NCBI GenBank assembly: GCA_964437505.1
Contig: CAYTGU010000009.1
Span: forward strand, 9,301-73,300
Direction of reading: 5' to 3'
DNA: 64,000 nt
Source: JAHJDO01 sp964437505
GTDB taxonomy: Bacteria; JAHJDO01
Shown here: piece after piece, positions 1-6,362 of the stretch
Numbering within the stretch: the first letter of the stretch is position 1
How the letters are laid out: every line of letters starts with the position of its first letter
Made by a program: the position numbers and the translations under genes
Notes under the pieces: generated by a model
What the model was told of the DNA's origin: nothing
The model's database searches: none
What the model saw: only the letters and a program-made list of their open reading frames with translations

Positions 1-346
1 TTCTTTTTTTTGCTTCCAGCAAAACAGTATCTTCGTATTTTCCCCATATGTCTGCTTCAATAAGCAGTAAAATAATATCTGCTCTGTCAAATATATTCTT
101 TGTTTTTTTGATTCTTAACTCTGCAATTGACGATGTATCATCTATTCCCGCCGTATCCAGAAACACAACCGGGCCAAGCGGCAAAAGCTCCATAACTTTT
201 TCAACCACATCCGTAGTTGTTCCCGGGATAGGAGATGTTATTGCTACATCCTGATTAGCAATTAGATTCAAAAAGCTGGATTTGCCGACATTGGTTCTTC
301 CAAATAATCCGATATGAAGCCGTAACGATTTAGGTGTTGTTTTCAT
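1..346 (-). CDS. hydF: [FeFe]-hydrogenase H-cluster maturation GTPase HydF (N-terminal part; runs off the window)
   Basis: HydF is the GTPase scaffold on which the diiron subcluster of [FeFe] hydrogenase is assembled and from which it is delivered to the apo-enzyme. About 115 N-terminal residues are visible. They show the P-loop GRTNVGKS at residues 16-23, a switch region PIPGTTTD, the HydF-typical run LPLGPVVFLDTAGIDD (G3 box DTAG), and the start of the G domain. The dimerisation and cluster-binding domains lie outside the window. The ATG overlaps the stop of the TM1266-type gene by 4 nt (ATGA), so the two are probably translationally coupled. The hydrogenase it would serve lies about 6 kb away, in the Rex-controlled operon. 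Confidence 0.93.
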   Translation of the reverse strand, partial: MKTTPKSLRLHIGLFGRTNVGKSSFLNLIANQDVAITSPIPGTTTDVVEKVMELLPLGPVVFLDTAGIDDTSSIAELRIKKTKNIFDRADIILLLIEADIWGKYEDTVLLEAKKR

Positions 347-600
347 CTACTCCTCTCTTTTTCAAGTGCCGATTTTACTGACACACCCTCAATAGCACCT
401 AGTTTTCCTGTTAAAGATCCAAGCTCATCTGTGGTGGCATCAACTATAAGTGTAATGACACAACATGATTTTTCTTTATAAGGAACACCAAGTCGTGCTG
501 CAATAATATCTCCGTATTCCGAAAGCAAACTGTTGATTTTTAAAGAAGTTTTTTTTCTATCCTCAATTATGATTCCAACAAAACCCAGTCTTTTACCCAT
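343..600 (-). CDS. TM1266-type iron-only hydrogenase system putative regulator
   Basis: This 85-residue protein matches the small ACT-like/ferredoxin-fold family often found with hydE/hydF/hydG and called the iron-only hydrogenase system regulator (TM1266 type). Visible family features are the start KRLGFVGIIIEDR, a central GDIIAARLGVPYKE, and the end DELGSLTGKLGAIEGVSVK. This is the usual repeat arrangement of NikR-like C-terminal domains. There is no DNA-binding domain, so any regulatory role would be through small-molecule binding or partner proteins; this is inferred from the family name only. It sits directly upstream of hydF with a 4-nt overlap. A strong ribosome site (AAGGGAGGGG) precedes the ATG. 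Confidence 0.85.
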   Translation of the reverse strand: MGKRLGFVGIIIEDRKKTSLKINSLLSEYGDIIAARLGVPYKEKSCCVITLIVDATTDELGSLTGKLGAIEGVSVKSALEKERSR

Positions 601-615
601 TATCCCCTCCCTTAA

Positions 616-652
616 ATAAAAACTCCCGACCTCTATCCTGCAAGAGACCGGG
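616..652 (-). terminator. Hairpin plus U-tract upstream of the TM1266-hydF genes (terminator or attenuator)
   Basis: In minus-strand RNA, CCCGGTCTCT pairs with AGAGGTCGGG over 10 bp around an 8-nt loop, then runs into AGTTTTTATTT. Two of the pairs are G-U and exist only on the minus strand, so the structure belongs to minus-strand transcripts. It lies between the dfx stop and the hydF-side genes. It could simply end the rbr-dfx transcript, or act as a conditional attenuator for hydF (see the leader entry). Confidence 0.7.
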
Positions 653-710
653 AAAAATCATCAGCCCCTTGGTTTCAGGAAGAAAACCCTCCCCGCAGGA
701 AACAAGTTTT
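616..710 (-). promoter_or_regulatory. Possible structured leader RNA before the TM1266-type gene and hydF
   Basis: Upstream of the terminator hairpin is a G-rich segment with a small hairpin (GGTTT/AAACC, plus positions 671-675 and 684-688). The segment TCCTGC (plus 695-700 on the complementary strand) is perfectly complementary to GCAGGA in the terminator loop (plus 636-641). That would allow a pseudoknot or an alternative fold. I could not match it to a known riboswitch class, so this is a fold-level inference. Confidence 0.35.
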
Positions 711-724
711 AATTATATTTACAT

Positions 725-1108
725 CTAACTTACCCACACTCCATGGATGTTACAGAATATTCTTGCCTTTAATCCTTCAGCATGTAAATGACAGAATTCA
801 GCAACCGGTTCATCATCAAAATTCAACCTTTTTCCAGCAACAACCTCATCACCTTTTATAAGCTGGATAAGTTCTATGTAATGCTTCTCTTCCATTGGAT
901 GAGGAACAGAGCCAACTCTTACACGAATCCCCTTTTCAAAGTATTCTACTATGGGAACATGTTTCTCTTTGCCTTCCTGCTCAGCGGTTTTTTCTTCAAG
1001 GAGATTCATCGGCTGTCCACAACACACAAGCTCTCCAGCATGCGCTTCCAGAACAGATACAACGTTCCCGCAAATGTCGCATTTATAGATCGCATTTTGT
1101 TTTGCCAT
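725..1108 (-). CDS. dfx: Desulfoferrodoxin (superoxide reductase)
   Basis: Superoxide reductase reduces superoxide to peroxide in the cytoplasm of anaerobes without making O2. The 127 residues fit the two-domain desulfoferrodoxin. The N-terminal desulforedoxin domain has C10-x2-C13 and C29-C30 for the FeCys4 centre. The SOR domain has the His4-Cys ligands H50 (HVP), H70, H76 (EEKH), C119 and H122 (CNIHGVW), plus the catalytic Lys in the EKH loop. It lies 28 bp downstream of rubrerythrin in the same direction, which is the natural electron and peroxide partner, so they form a small oxidative-stress operon. A terminator-like hairpin follows. Confidence 0.96.
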   Translation of the reverse strand: MAKQNAIYKCDICGNVVSVLEAHAGELVCCGQPMNLLEEKTAEQEGKEKHVPIVEYFEKGIRVRVGSVPHPMEEKHYIELIQLIKGDEVVAGKRLNFDDEPVAEFCHLHAEGLKARIFCNIHGVWVS

Positions 1109-1136
1109 TTTTTAGCCCTCCTGTTTTTTGTTTTTA

Positions 1137-1676
1137 TTAATAATTCTTATTCAATAGTTCAAAGTATGCCTTTGGATGTTTACATACAGGACATTCCTCA
1201 GGCGCTGTAGTCCCTTCATGAATATGTCCGCAGTTTCTGCATTTCCAATATTCTTTACCATCTTTTTTGAAGACTTTCCCATCCTCAATATTCTTTAATA
1301 GTTTTTTATAACGTTCTTCATGTTTCTTTTCTACCTCCAAAATACCTTTAAACATCTCGGCTATTCTGTCAAATCCTTCTTCTTTTGCTTCTTTTGCCAT
1401 TCTGGAATACATACTTGTCCATTCATAATTCTCTCCGGCAGCAGCAGCTTTTAAATTCTCAATAGTATTTCCTATGCCATCCAATTCTTTGAAGTGCAGT
1501 TCCGCATGTTCTTTTTCATTGCCAGCAGTTTCAAGAAATATCGCAGCTATCTGCTCATACCCTTCTTTTTTTGCCTTTGACGCAAAATAGGTATATTTAT
1601 TTCTTGCCTGTGATTCTCCTGCAAATGCCTCTAATAGATTTTTTTCAGTTTTTGTTCCTTTTATCGACTTACTCAT
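1137..1676 (-). CDS. rbr: Rubrerythrin
   Basis: Rubrerythrin is a cytoplasmic peroxidase that reduces H2O2 with electrons from reduced rubredoxin-like donors. The 179 residues contain the ferritin-like four-helix diiron domain (E21 in AGESQARNKY, the ExxH-type motifs NEKEHAELH and EVEKKHEERY). A C-terminal rubredoxin domain carries C146-x2-C149 and C162-x2-C165 (CRNCGHIHEG...CPVC). Length and domain order are standard. The ATG has a good ribosome site (GGGGAGG) and a likely promoter just upstream. Together with dfx it detoxifies superoxide and then peroxide. Confidence 0.97.
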   Translation of the reverse strand: MSKSIKGTKTEKNLLEAFAGESQARNKYTYFASKAKKEGYEQIAAIFLETAGNEKEHAELHFKELDGIGNTIENLKAAAAGENYEWTSMYSRMAKEAKEEGFDRIAEMFKGILEVEKKHEERYKKLLKNIEDGKVFKKDGKEYWKCRNCGHIHEGTTAPEECPVCKHPKAYFELLNKNY

Positions 1677-1703
1677 AACTAACCTCCCCTTTTATTAGAT
1701 AAT

Positions 1704-1732
1704 ATTCTATGCCTGTTATAATTACTTAGCAA
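1704..1732 (-). promoter_or_regulatory. Probable sigma70-type promoter of rbr-dfx
   Basis: On the minus strand TTGCTA (plus 1727-1732) and TAGAAT (plus 1704-1709) are separated by 17 bp, 27 bp upstream of the rbr ATG. The surrounding sequence is AT-rich. Only the spacing and hexamers support this call. Confidence 0.5.
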
Positions 1733-1750
1733 CTGTTTTTTAAACTTTCT

Positions 1751-2380
1751 TTATTTGAATATGTATCCTGTTTGTTTTGCCCAAAATAAAAGATCAAGTT
1801 CATCTATTGGAATATGTATCTCTTTAGAAAACATTCTCATCTTATTTTCAATATCGATATAGGCTTTCCTGCTTATAGTCTTTGGAAGTTCTTTTATGAC
1901 TTTGTATTCTACAAGATTACGCAGTATATGCACATCCAGTATAGCTAAATCCTTACCAAGCCCTATATTCCTTAAGAAATGACTGGCCTCCTTATGTCCG
2001 ATACCCTTTATGTTCTTAACAAACCATTCCCTTGTACTGAAAATATCTTTTTTATCTATTCCGGACTTTATGTCGATTCCTTTGCTGTTAGTAAGAATGT
2101 TTCGCGCATTGACTAGGTATATTGCTTTATTATTGTGAAACCTAACGCCGCTTATATTGCGGCTTATTTTTTGAGCATCTGCATGAAAAAGAAGTCCTTT
2201 GCTTTTAAGATTCTTAACTGCTGCATCGCATGAAAGGGCTTTTGACTGAGGAGTGAATATGCAAAACGCAAGTTCAGCAAATATATCGCTATCAGTCATA
2301 TGATATATTTTAGCAAACTCTTTTAAGCGTTTTTTTATTGCAGATTTGCGCTTTTGGTATTCAAAGAATAAATTTTCCAC
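1751..2380 (-). CDS. ogg: 8-oxoguanine DNA glycosylase/AP lyase, Ogg2 type
   Basis: This enzyme excises 8-oxoguanine from DNA and cleaves the abasic site. The 209 residues match the compact archaeal/Thermotoga-type Ogg2 family. They carry a helix-hairpin-helix (KGIGHKEASHFLRNIG) with the catalytic lysine at K130 and the catalytic aspartate at D149 (ILDVHILR). The C-terminal lysine-ended tail (QTGYIFK) is typical of the family, where the terminal residue helps recognise the base. It is downstream of a putative membrane protein with a 2-nt gap and probably belongs to the ldhA-to-ogg run of minus-strand genes. DNA-oxidation repair fits the neighbouring dfx/rbr oxygen-defence genes. Confidence 0.88.
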   Translation of the reverse strand: MENLFFEYQKRKSAIKKRLKEFAKIYHMTDSDIFAELAFCIFTPQSKALSCDAAVKNLKSKGLLFHADAQKISRNISGVRFHNNKAIYLVNARNILTNSKGIDIKSGIDKKDIFSTREWFVKNIKGIGHKEASHFLRNIGLGKDLAILDVHILRNLVEYKVIKELPKTISRKAYIDIENKMRMFSKEIHIPIDELDLLFWAKQTGYIFK

Positions 2381-2382
2381 TT

Positions 2383-3126
2383 TTATTTAAGTTCTACTGA
2401 TGCATTTTTATCAAGCGGGTTTGTTCTCATTGCAAGAGAAAAAAGATAAGGATAATTATTTTTAAGATGTTCCATATAAGCTAACCATTCTAATATAAGA
2501 GAACGATACGCTCTTTCAATATCTCCGGCTAAATGCTGGTAATCGATCTGTGATAGAGATTTTAAATCTTTTCTGTGAACTAACTCCTCGGTTAAATGGA
2601 ATATTGCCAAAAGAAGATTTGTAAAAGATTCATTTTCTAGCAAACTGGGATTCTCGATAAGATTCAATAAAAACTGTCTTCTTTTCACTAAAAATGTCTT
2701 TAAATCTTCCATGCTTGCTCTTTTTATATCTACGCTGTAATCATGAGCTTTAAGATCTTTTGAAGTTTTAGCAAAATCTTTCTTAGACCAATCGTTTGTA
2801 ACCACTATTTTATCAGTAATCTTAGAAGCGTCCGTATCGAAAGAAGTCATGAAGCCTAGTAATTCTGTGCCGACCTCGTTAAAAAAAGCTCCGATTACCA
2901 TATTCAATTTTTTTAACAATGCTTTTTTCTCTCTGTAGTGCAGTAACTGGTGTAAAATCATGGTAACCAATAAAACCTCAAAAAATACAAAAGCAATATC
3001 TCCAATGAGATATATAAAAATATGATGAGCATCTCGAAAAATAAAGTAATGGATAAAATAGATAGAAACAGACAGAGATATCAATAATAGCCCTAAATAA
3101 ACTTGCCAATTAAAAATACGCTTCAT
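2383..3126 (-). CDS. Uncharacterised membrane-anchored protein
   Basis: I do not recognise a family. The 247 residues begin with two hydrophobic segments (about 10-30 and 36-60) separated by a short loop, so the protein is probably anchored at the inner membrane. A mostly helical, charged cytoplasmic part follows (about 65-247) with no cysteine pairs, nucleotide-binding loops or enzyme motifs. The ATG overlaps the flavin-reductase stop by one base (TAATG), and the stop is directly followed by ogg, so it is translated as part of this operon. Function is unknown; helix-rich sensor or signalling-scaffold roles are possible but unsupported. Confidence 0.75.
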   Translation of the reverse strand: MKRIFNWQVYLGLLLISLSVSIYFIHYFIFRDAHHIFIYLIGDIAFVFFEVLLVTMILHQLLHYREKKALLKKLNMVIGAFFNEVGTELLGFMTSFDTDASKITDKIVVTNDWSKKDFAKTSKDLKAHDYSVDIKRASMEDLKTFLVKRRQFLLNLIENPSLLENESFTNLLLAIFHLTEELVHRKDLKSLSQIDYQHLAGDIERAYRSLILEWLAYMEHLKNNYPYLFSLAMRTNPLDKNASVELK

Positions 3127-3632
3127 TATTCCTTTATATAGGTAGGCGCATTTTTGGGCGACCTACCTCCTTTAATCTTATGATAATAGGCATAAGTCAT
3201 TGGTTCTCCATCTTTTATTACTTCAGCTTCTGCGACTTTGCCAATAAAAACAGTGTGCGTCCCTACATTAATACTGTTGGCCACCTCACACTCTAAATAA
3301 CCTAGGCAGTTTTGAATAACTACAGGTGCTCCTGTTACTCCCAGCTTATAATCTATACCTTTAAATTTCTCTACTTCTTTGCCTGATTTAAAACCGAAGC
3401 GACCGATAAGTTCCATAGGCACATCGCGTTCTAAAATAGATATAGTAAAAACATTGCTTTTCTGAATGAACTGATGAGTTAAATTCTCTATGTTAATACA
3501 TACGCTAATCTGAGGAGGCTCTGCAGTTACCTGAAAAACAGTATTGGCGATCTGTCCGTTAAATGTGCCTTCTTTTTTAGAGCTCACTATATACATTCCG
3601 TAACTTAATTTAAATAACGTATTAACGTTCAT
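3126..3632 (-). CDS. Flavin reductase-like (FMN-binding split barrel) protein
   Basis: The 168 residues match the flavin reductase-like split-barrel family, including the N-terminal part of Moorella-type high-molecular-weight rubredoxin (NADH:rubredoxin reductase). Family marks are the start LFKLSYGMYIVSSKKEG, the FMN-phosphate region NGQIANTVFQVTAEPP, and VGTHTVFIGKV near the C-terminus. No rubredoxin domain is fused here. In anaerobes such proteins pass NAD(P)H electrons via FMN to rubredoxins or flavodiiron proteins, and it lies near rubrerythrin and superoxide reductase. A role in feeding that system is an inference from neighbourhood only. The start has the ribosome site GGAGGG. Confidence 0.82.
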   Translation of the reverse strand: MNVNTLFKLSYGMYIVSSKKEGTFNGQIANTVFQVTAEPPQISVCINIENLTHQFIQKSNVFTISILERDVPMELIGRFGFKSGKEVEKFKGIDYKLGVTGAPVVIQNCLGYLECEVANSINVGTHTVFIGKVAEAEVIKDGEPMTYAYYHKIKGGRSPKNAPTYIKE

Positions 3633-3662
3633 TTTTTGCCCTCCAGTTATATGCTTTTTTAT

Positions 3663-4712
3663 TTAAAAACAACGCTTTCTCAATTTCTTATTGCATTCAT
3701 CCTTCCCACAGTGATAACAAATTTCGTTTTGCAAATACCCATCATTATAAAATTCAGTAATATTATCCAAAGTTGTTTCTGCAATATTAATCAATGCCTC
3801 TCTTGTGAAAAACCCCTGATGTGAGGTAATGAGAACATTTGGGAAAGTCATAAGTCTCGCTAATACATCATCACTGATCACAGTAGATGAATAGTCTTCA
3901 AAGAAATATTCACTCTCTTCTTCATAAACATCGAGCCCTGCCGCTCCGATCTTTCCACTTTTAAGACCATCAATTAATGCTTGTGTTTTAATCAATTTTC
4001 CTCTTCCTGTATTTATTATCATTACACCTGTTTTCATTTGACCTATGCTTTTTTCATTTATCATGTAATTTGTTTCAGGAGTTAACGGACAATGAAGCGA
4101 TATAATATCTGAAGACCCATACAGTTCAGAAAGCGTAACATAGCTAATTTCGGAAGCTTTTGCATAAGCTTCATCAGGGGCTGTATCGTAAGCGCATACA
4201 TTCATGCCAAATCCCTTTAAAATTGGAACAAGGCATCTTCCTATCTTTCCTGTCCCGATTATACCCGCTGTCTTACCGTGCATATCAAATCCTAACAAAC
4301 CGTTAATAGCGAAGTTTCCATCGCGGGTACGATAATATGCTTTATGTGTTTTTCTATTTAACCCCATCATAAGCGCTGTTGCATGTTCAGCAACAGCGTA
4401 TGGTGAATATGCAGGTACTCGTACAACATGGATATTCTTATATGCGGCATTCAAATCAACGTTATTGTATCCTGCGCATCGCATAGCAATAAGTTTTATG
4501 CCGTTTTGCTTTAAAGTACCGATTACCTTCTTATCCAAAATATCATTAACAAAAGCGCACACTACCTCATATCCCTGAGTCAGCTTAGCAGAATCATGAT
4601 TTAAATGGCCTTTAAAATACTTGATTGAGAAACCGTACTTATCGTTTACCTTATCAAAAAATTCCTGGTCATACGGCTTTGTATCAAAAAATACTATTTT
4701 AATATTTTTCAT
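3663..4712 (-). CDS. ldhA: D-lactate dehydrogenase (fermentative, LdhA type)
   Basis: D-lactate dehydrogenase reduces pyruvate to D-lactate with NADH, giving an electron sink in fermentation. The 349 residues show the NAD-binding GTGKIG (153-158), an acidic residue after beta-2 (D176, giving NAD specificity), and the catalytic triad R237 (NTGRG), E266 (DVYEEE) and H298 (SHQGFFT). These are offset by two from E. coli LdhA R235/E264/H296. An unusual C-terminal tail has four cysteines and many lysines (ICYHCGKDEC...KRCF), which is not part of the usual fold. The stop of the permease gene overlaps its ATG by 4 nt. It is an alternative to H2 formation for re-oxidising NADH. Confidence 0.93.
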   Translation of the reverse strand: MKNIKIVFFDTKPYDQEFFDKVNDKYGFSIKYFKGHLNHDSAKLTQGYEVVCAFVNDILDKKVIGTLKQNGIKLIAMRCAGYNNVDLNAAYKNIHVVRVPAYSPYAVAEHATALMMGLNRKTHKAYYRTRDGNFAINGLLGFDMHGKTAGIIGTGKIGRCLVPILKGFGMNVCAYDTAPDEAYAKASEISYVTLSELYGSSDIISLHCPLTPETNYMINEKSIGQMKTGVMIINTGRGKLIKTQALIDGLKSGKIGAAGLDVYEEESEYFFEDYSSTVISDDVLARLMTFPNVLITSHQGFFTREALINIAETTLDNITEFYNDGYLQNEICYHCGKDECNKKLRKRCF

Positions 4713-5752
4713 TTTTTAACTCCGCTAAAAAGTCTGCTGTAAAAAATGCACAATAATAAAACAACGCTTGCTGATACTTCAATCCATGGAGGTATCATCC
4801 TGCCATGCTGCATCATGTGTGCTGTTACGTCAACATTGAAGAATTGCCATGCATAGTTCAAAAATACTCCTAACCCTATACTGCATATTGTTATAGATCC
4901 AAGGAAAATAATAACAGCTTTTATTCCCAGTTCTTTCGTAATAACAGTTAATGCGGCTGAATTTGTTGCAGGACCAACCATAAGAAAGACAAATGCTGCC
5001 CCTGGGTTCAGCCCTTTTAATATAAGTGCTGCAGCTATTGGAATTGATCCCGAAGAACAAACATACATAGGTATTCCCACAATAAGCATTATTAACATAG
5101 ATTGCCACGTAGAACCCATGTATTTTGTGAAAAAAGTTTCAGGTATAAAGTATGATATGGCACCGCCTGCCAGAATCCCTATAAGAATCCATGCCCCGGT
5201 GTCTCTTAACAAATCAATAAATGCATATTTAAAGACTCCCTTGACCTTGTCATAAAAATTATGGCTTTCCGTAGAATGCTTACAGCTACTGCATGCTTTG
5301 CAGGCGCTTTCGTTCTCCACATAAGAAGAAGGTTGTTCTCCACGAAAGAATATATTTGCAACAATTCCTGCGCATACACCTGTTACAAAAGCGGCAATAA
5401 CGCGGTAAAACGCAAAAACTCCACCCAATAATGAATATGTAGCAAAAATTGAATCAACGCCTGTTGTTGGAGTTGAGATTAGAAACGACAGTATAGAGCC
5501 TTTGCTCGCTCCATCTTTTTTCAATGATAACGCAGCAGGAACCACTCCGCATGAACATAATGGTAGAGGTATGCCAAACAAAGATGCCTTTATTACTGAC
5601 ATTATATTATTTTTGCCTAAGCTTTTTGAGATCATTCCTTCTTTTAAGAAGATATGAATAATCCCCGCAAAAAGAAATCCGAATAACAAATAAACGGACA
5701 TCTTGTTCAGCAAAAAATATGCCTCTTTTAAAATCCCTAAAATCACATTCAT
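4709..5752 (-). CDS. SO_0444/ArsP-type permease (predicted metal efflux)
   Basis: This is a polytopic inner-membrane permease of the DUF318 superfamily, related to ArsP and to the SO_0444 family linked to Cu/Zn efflux. Key marks are the paired motifs PLPLCSCGVVP and CSSGSIPIAAAL, the loop STPTTGVDS, and MVGPATNSAAL in the second half. A cytosolic loop is rich in cysteine (ACKACSSCKH, about residues 138-147) and may bind metal. I chose the ATG at 5752 (MNVILGIL, 347 aa) because the in-frame TTG at 5791 lies inside a hairpin terminator and adds a non-family peptide. The 3' end overlaps ldhA by 4 nt. The substrate cannot be read from sequence. Confidence 0.82.
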   Translation of the reverse strand: MNVILGILKEAYFLLNKMSVYLLFGFLFAGIIHIFLKEGMISKSLGKNNIMSVIKASLFGIPLPLCSCGVVPAALSLKKDGASKGSILSFLISTPTTGVDSIFATYSLLGGVFAFYRVIAAFVTGVCAGIVANIFFRGEQPSSYVENESACKACSSCKHSTESHNFYDKVKGVFKYAFIDLLRDTGAWILIGILAGGAISYFIPETFFTKYMGSTWQSMLIMLIVGIPMYVCSSGSIPIAAALILKGLNPGAAFVFLMVGPATNSAALTVITKELGIKAVIIFLGSITICSIGLGVFLNYAWQFFNVDVTAHMMQHGRMIPPWIEVSASVVLLLCIFYSRLFSGVKK

Positions 5753-5789
5753 ACTATAAATGATACCAATATGGTGTCTTTTGTAAAGC

Positions 5790-5817
5790 AAAAAGGGCGA
5801 ATGTAGGATTCGCCCTT
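5790..5817 (-). terminator. Rho-independent terminator of the hydrogenase operon
   Basis: A perfect 10-bp inverted repeat AAGGGCGAAT/ATTCGCCCTT (5793-5802, 5808-5817) with a 5-nt loop ends in a T-run when read on the minus strand. It lies downstream of the CBS gene that closes the Rex operon. The same unit resembles a widespread intergenic repeat hairpin, so it may be a repeat co-opted as a terminator. Confidence 0.7.
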
Positions 5818-5823
5818 ACAACA

Positions 5824-5854
5824 CTGGATTCCCTGATTAAATCGGAGAATCCAG
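5824..5854. repeat. Second inverted repeat beside the terminator
   Basis: CTGGATTC and GAATCCAG form an 8-bp perfect stem around a 15-nt partly pairing interior (TCCGATTTAATCAGG-like on the minus strand). It abuts the neighbouring hairpin with a 6-nt gap. It looks like an intergenic palindromic repeat rather than a protein site. Confidence 0.55.
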
Positions 5855-5897
5855 ACGTTTAAAGATTTGATTGGGTCTTATGTCTATTTTCCTAATT

Positions 5898-6341
5898 TCA
5901 AGAATAACTCCCGGATATATAGTTTTTCATGTGTTTGTTCTCTGTAACAGCATCATTTAAAAGCATCTTGACAATATCCCCAATAGAGACAATGCCCAGC
6001 AGTTTCTCATTATCCATTATAGGAATATGCCTAATCTTGCTATTAGTCATATTTTCCATAATTGCTTCGATTTTATCTTCTATTGTAGCAGTGATAAGTT
6101 TGTCTTTTGGTGTCATGATGTCCTTTACAAGCATGTTGCACATTTGCCCTTTTGTATCAAACGCTGCATGCAATATATCTCTCTCGGAAACAATTCCGTG
6201 AATATTGTTCTCCTTGTCAATAACCATTAATGCGCCTATACATTTCTCATTTAACAATTTTATGCAATCACACAAAGGTTTATCCGGCTGGATCTGGAAA
6301 ACAATACTTCCCTTTTGCTCTAGTATAGATTTAATACTCAT
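5898..6341 (-). CDS. CBS-domain pair protein
   Basis: The 147 residues are a tandem CBS (Bateman) module, a family that binds adenine nucleotides or related ligands. The first domain has IHGIVSERDILHA (about 46-58) and the second has KLLGIVSIGDIVKMLL (about 108-123). PIMD and IRHIPI strands precede the second. There is no attached effector domain, so it probably regulates a partner protein. It follows the hydrogenase catalytic subunit after 21 bp with its own ribosome site (AAAGGAG) and is the last gene before the terminator. This suggests energy-charge or redox signalling to the hydrogenase complex, which is inference. Confidence 0.87.
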   Translation of the reverse strand: MSIKSILEQKGSIVFQIQPDKPLCDCIKLLNEKCIGALMVIDKENNIHGIVSERDILHAAFDTKGQMCNMLVKDIMTPKDKLITATIEDKIEAIMENMTNSKIRHIPIMDNEKLLGIVSIGDIVKMLLNDAVTENKHMKNYISGSYS

Positions 6342-6362
6342 TTAGAACTCCTTTCATTTTAT

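Noticed and set aside
661..700. Fluoride- or TPP-like riboswitch in the hydF leader
   Set aside because: CTGATGA and G-rich blocks are reminiscent of known aptamers, but the conserved cores could not be placed.
1690..1735. PerR box upstream of rbr
   Set aside because: TTATAAT-like sequence is present, but the two arms do not make a proper palindrome; only the promoter is kept.
5753..5791. TTG start for the metal permease at 5791
   Set aside because: It lies at the edge of a terminator hairpin and adds a peptide unlike the family; the ATG at 5752 gives the expected N-terminus.
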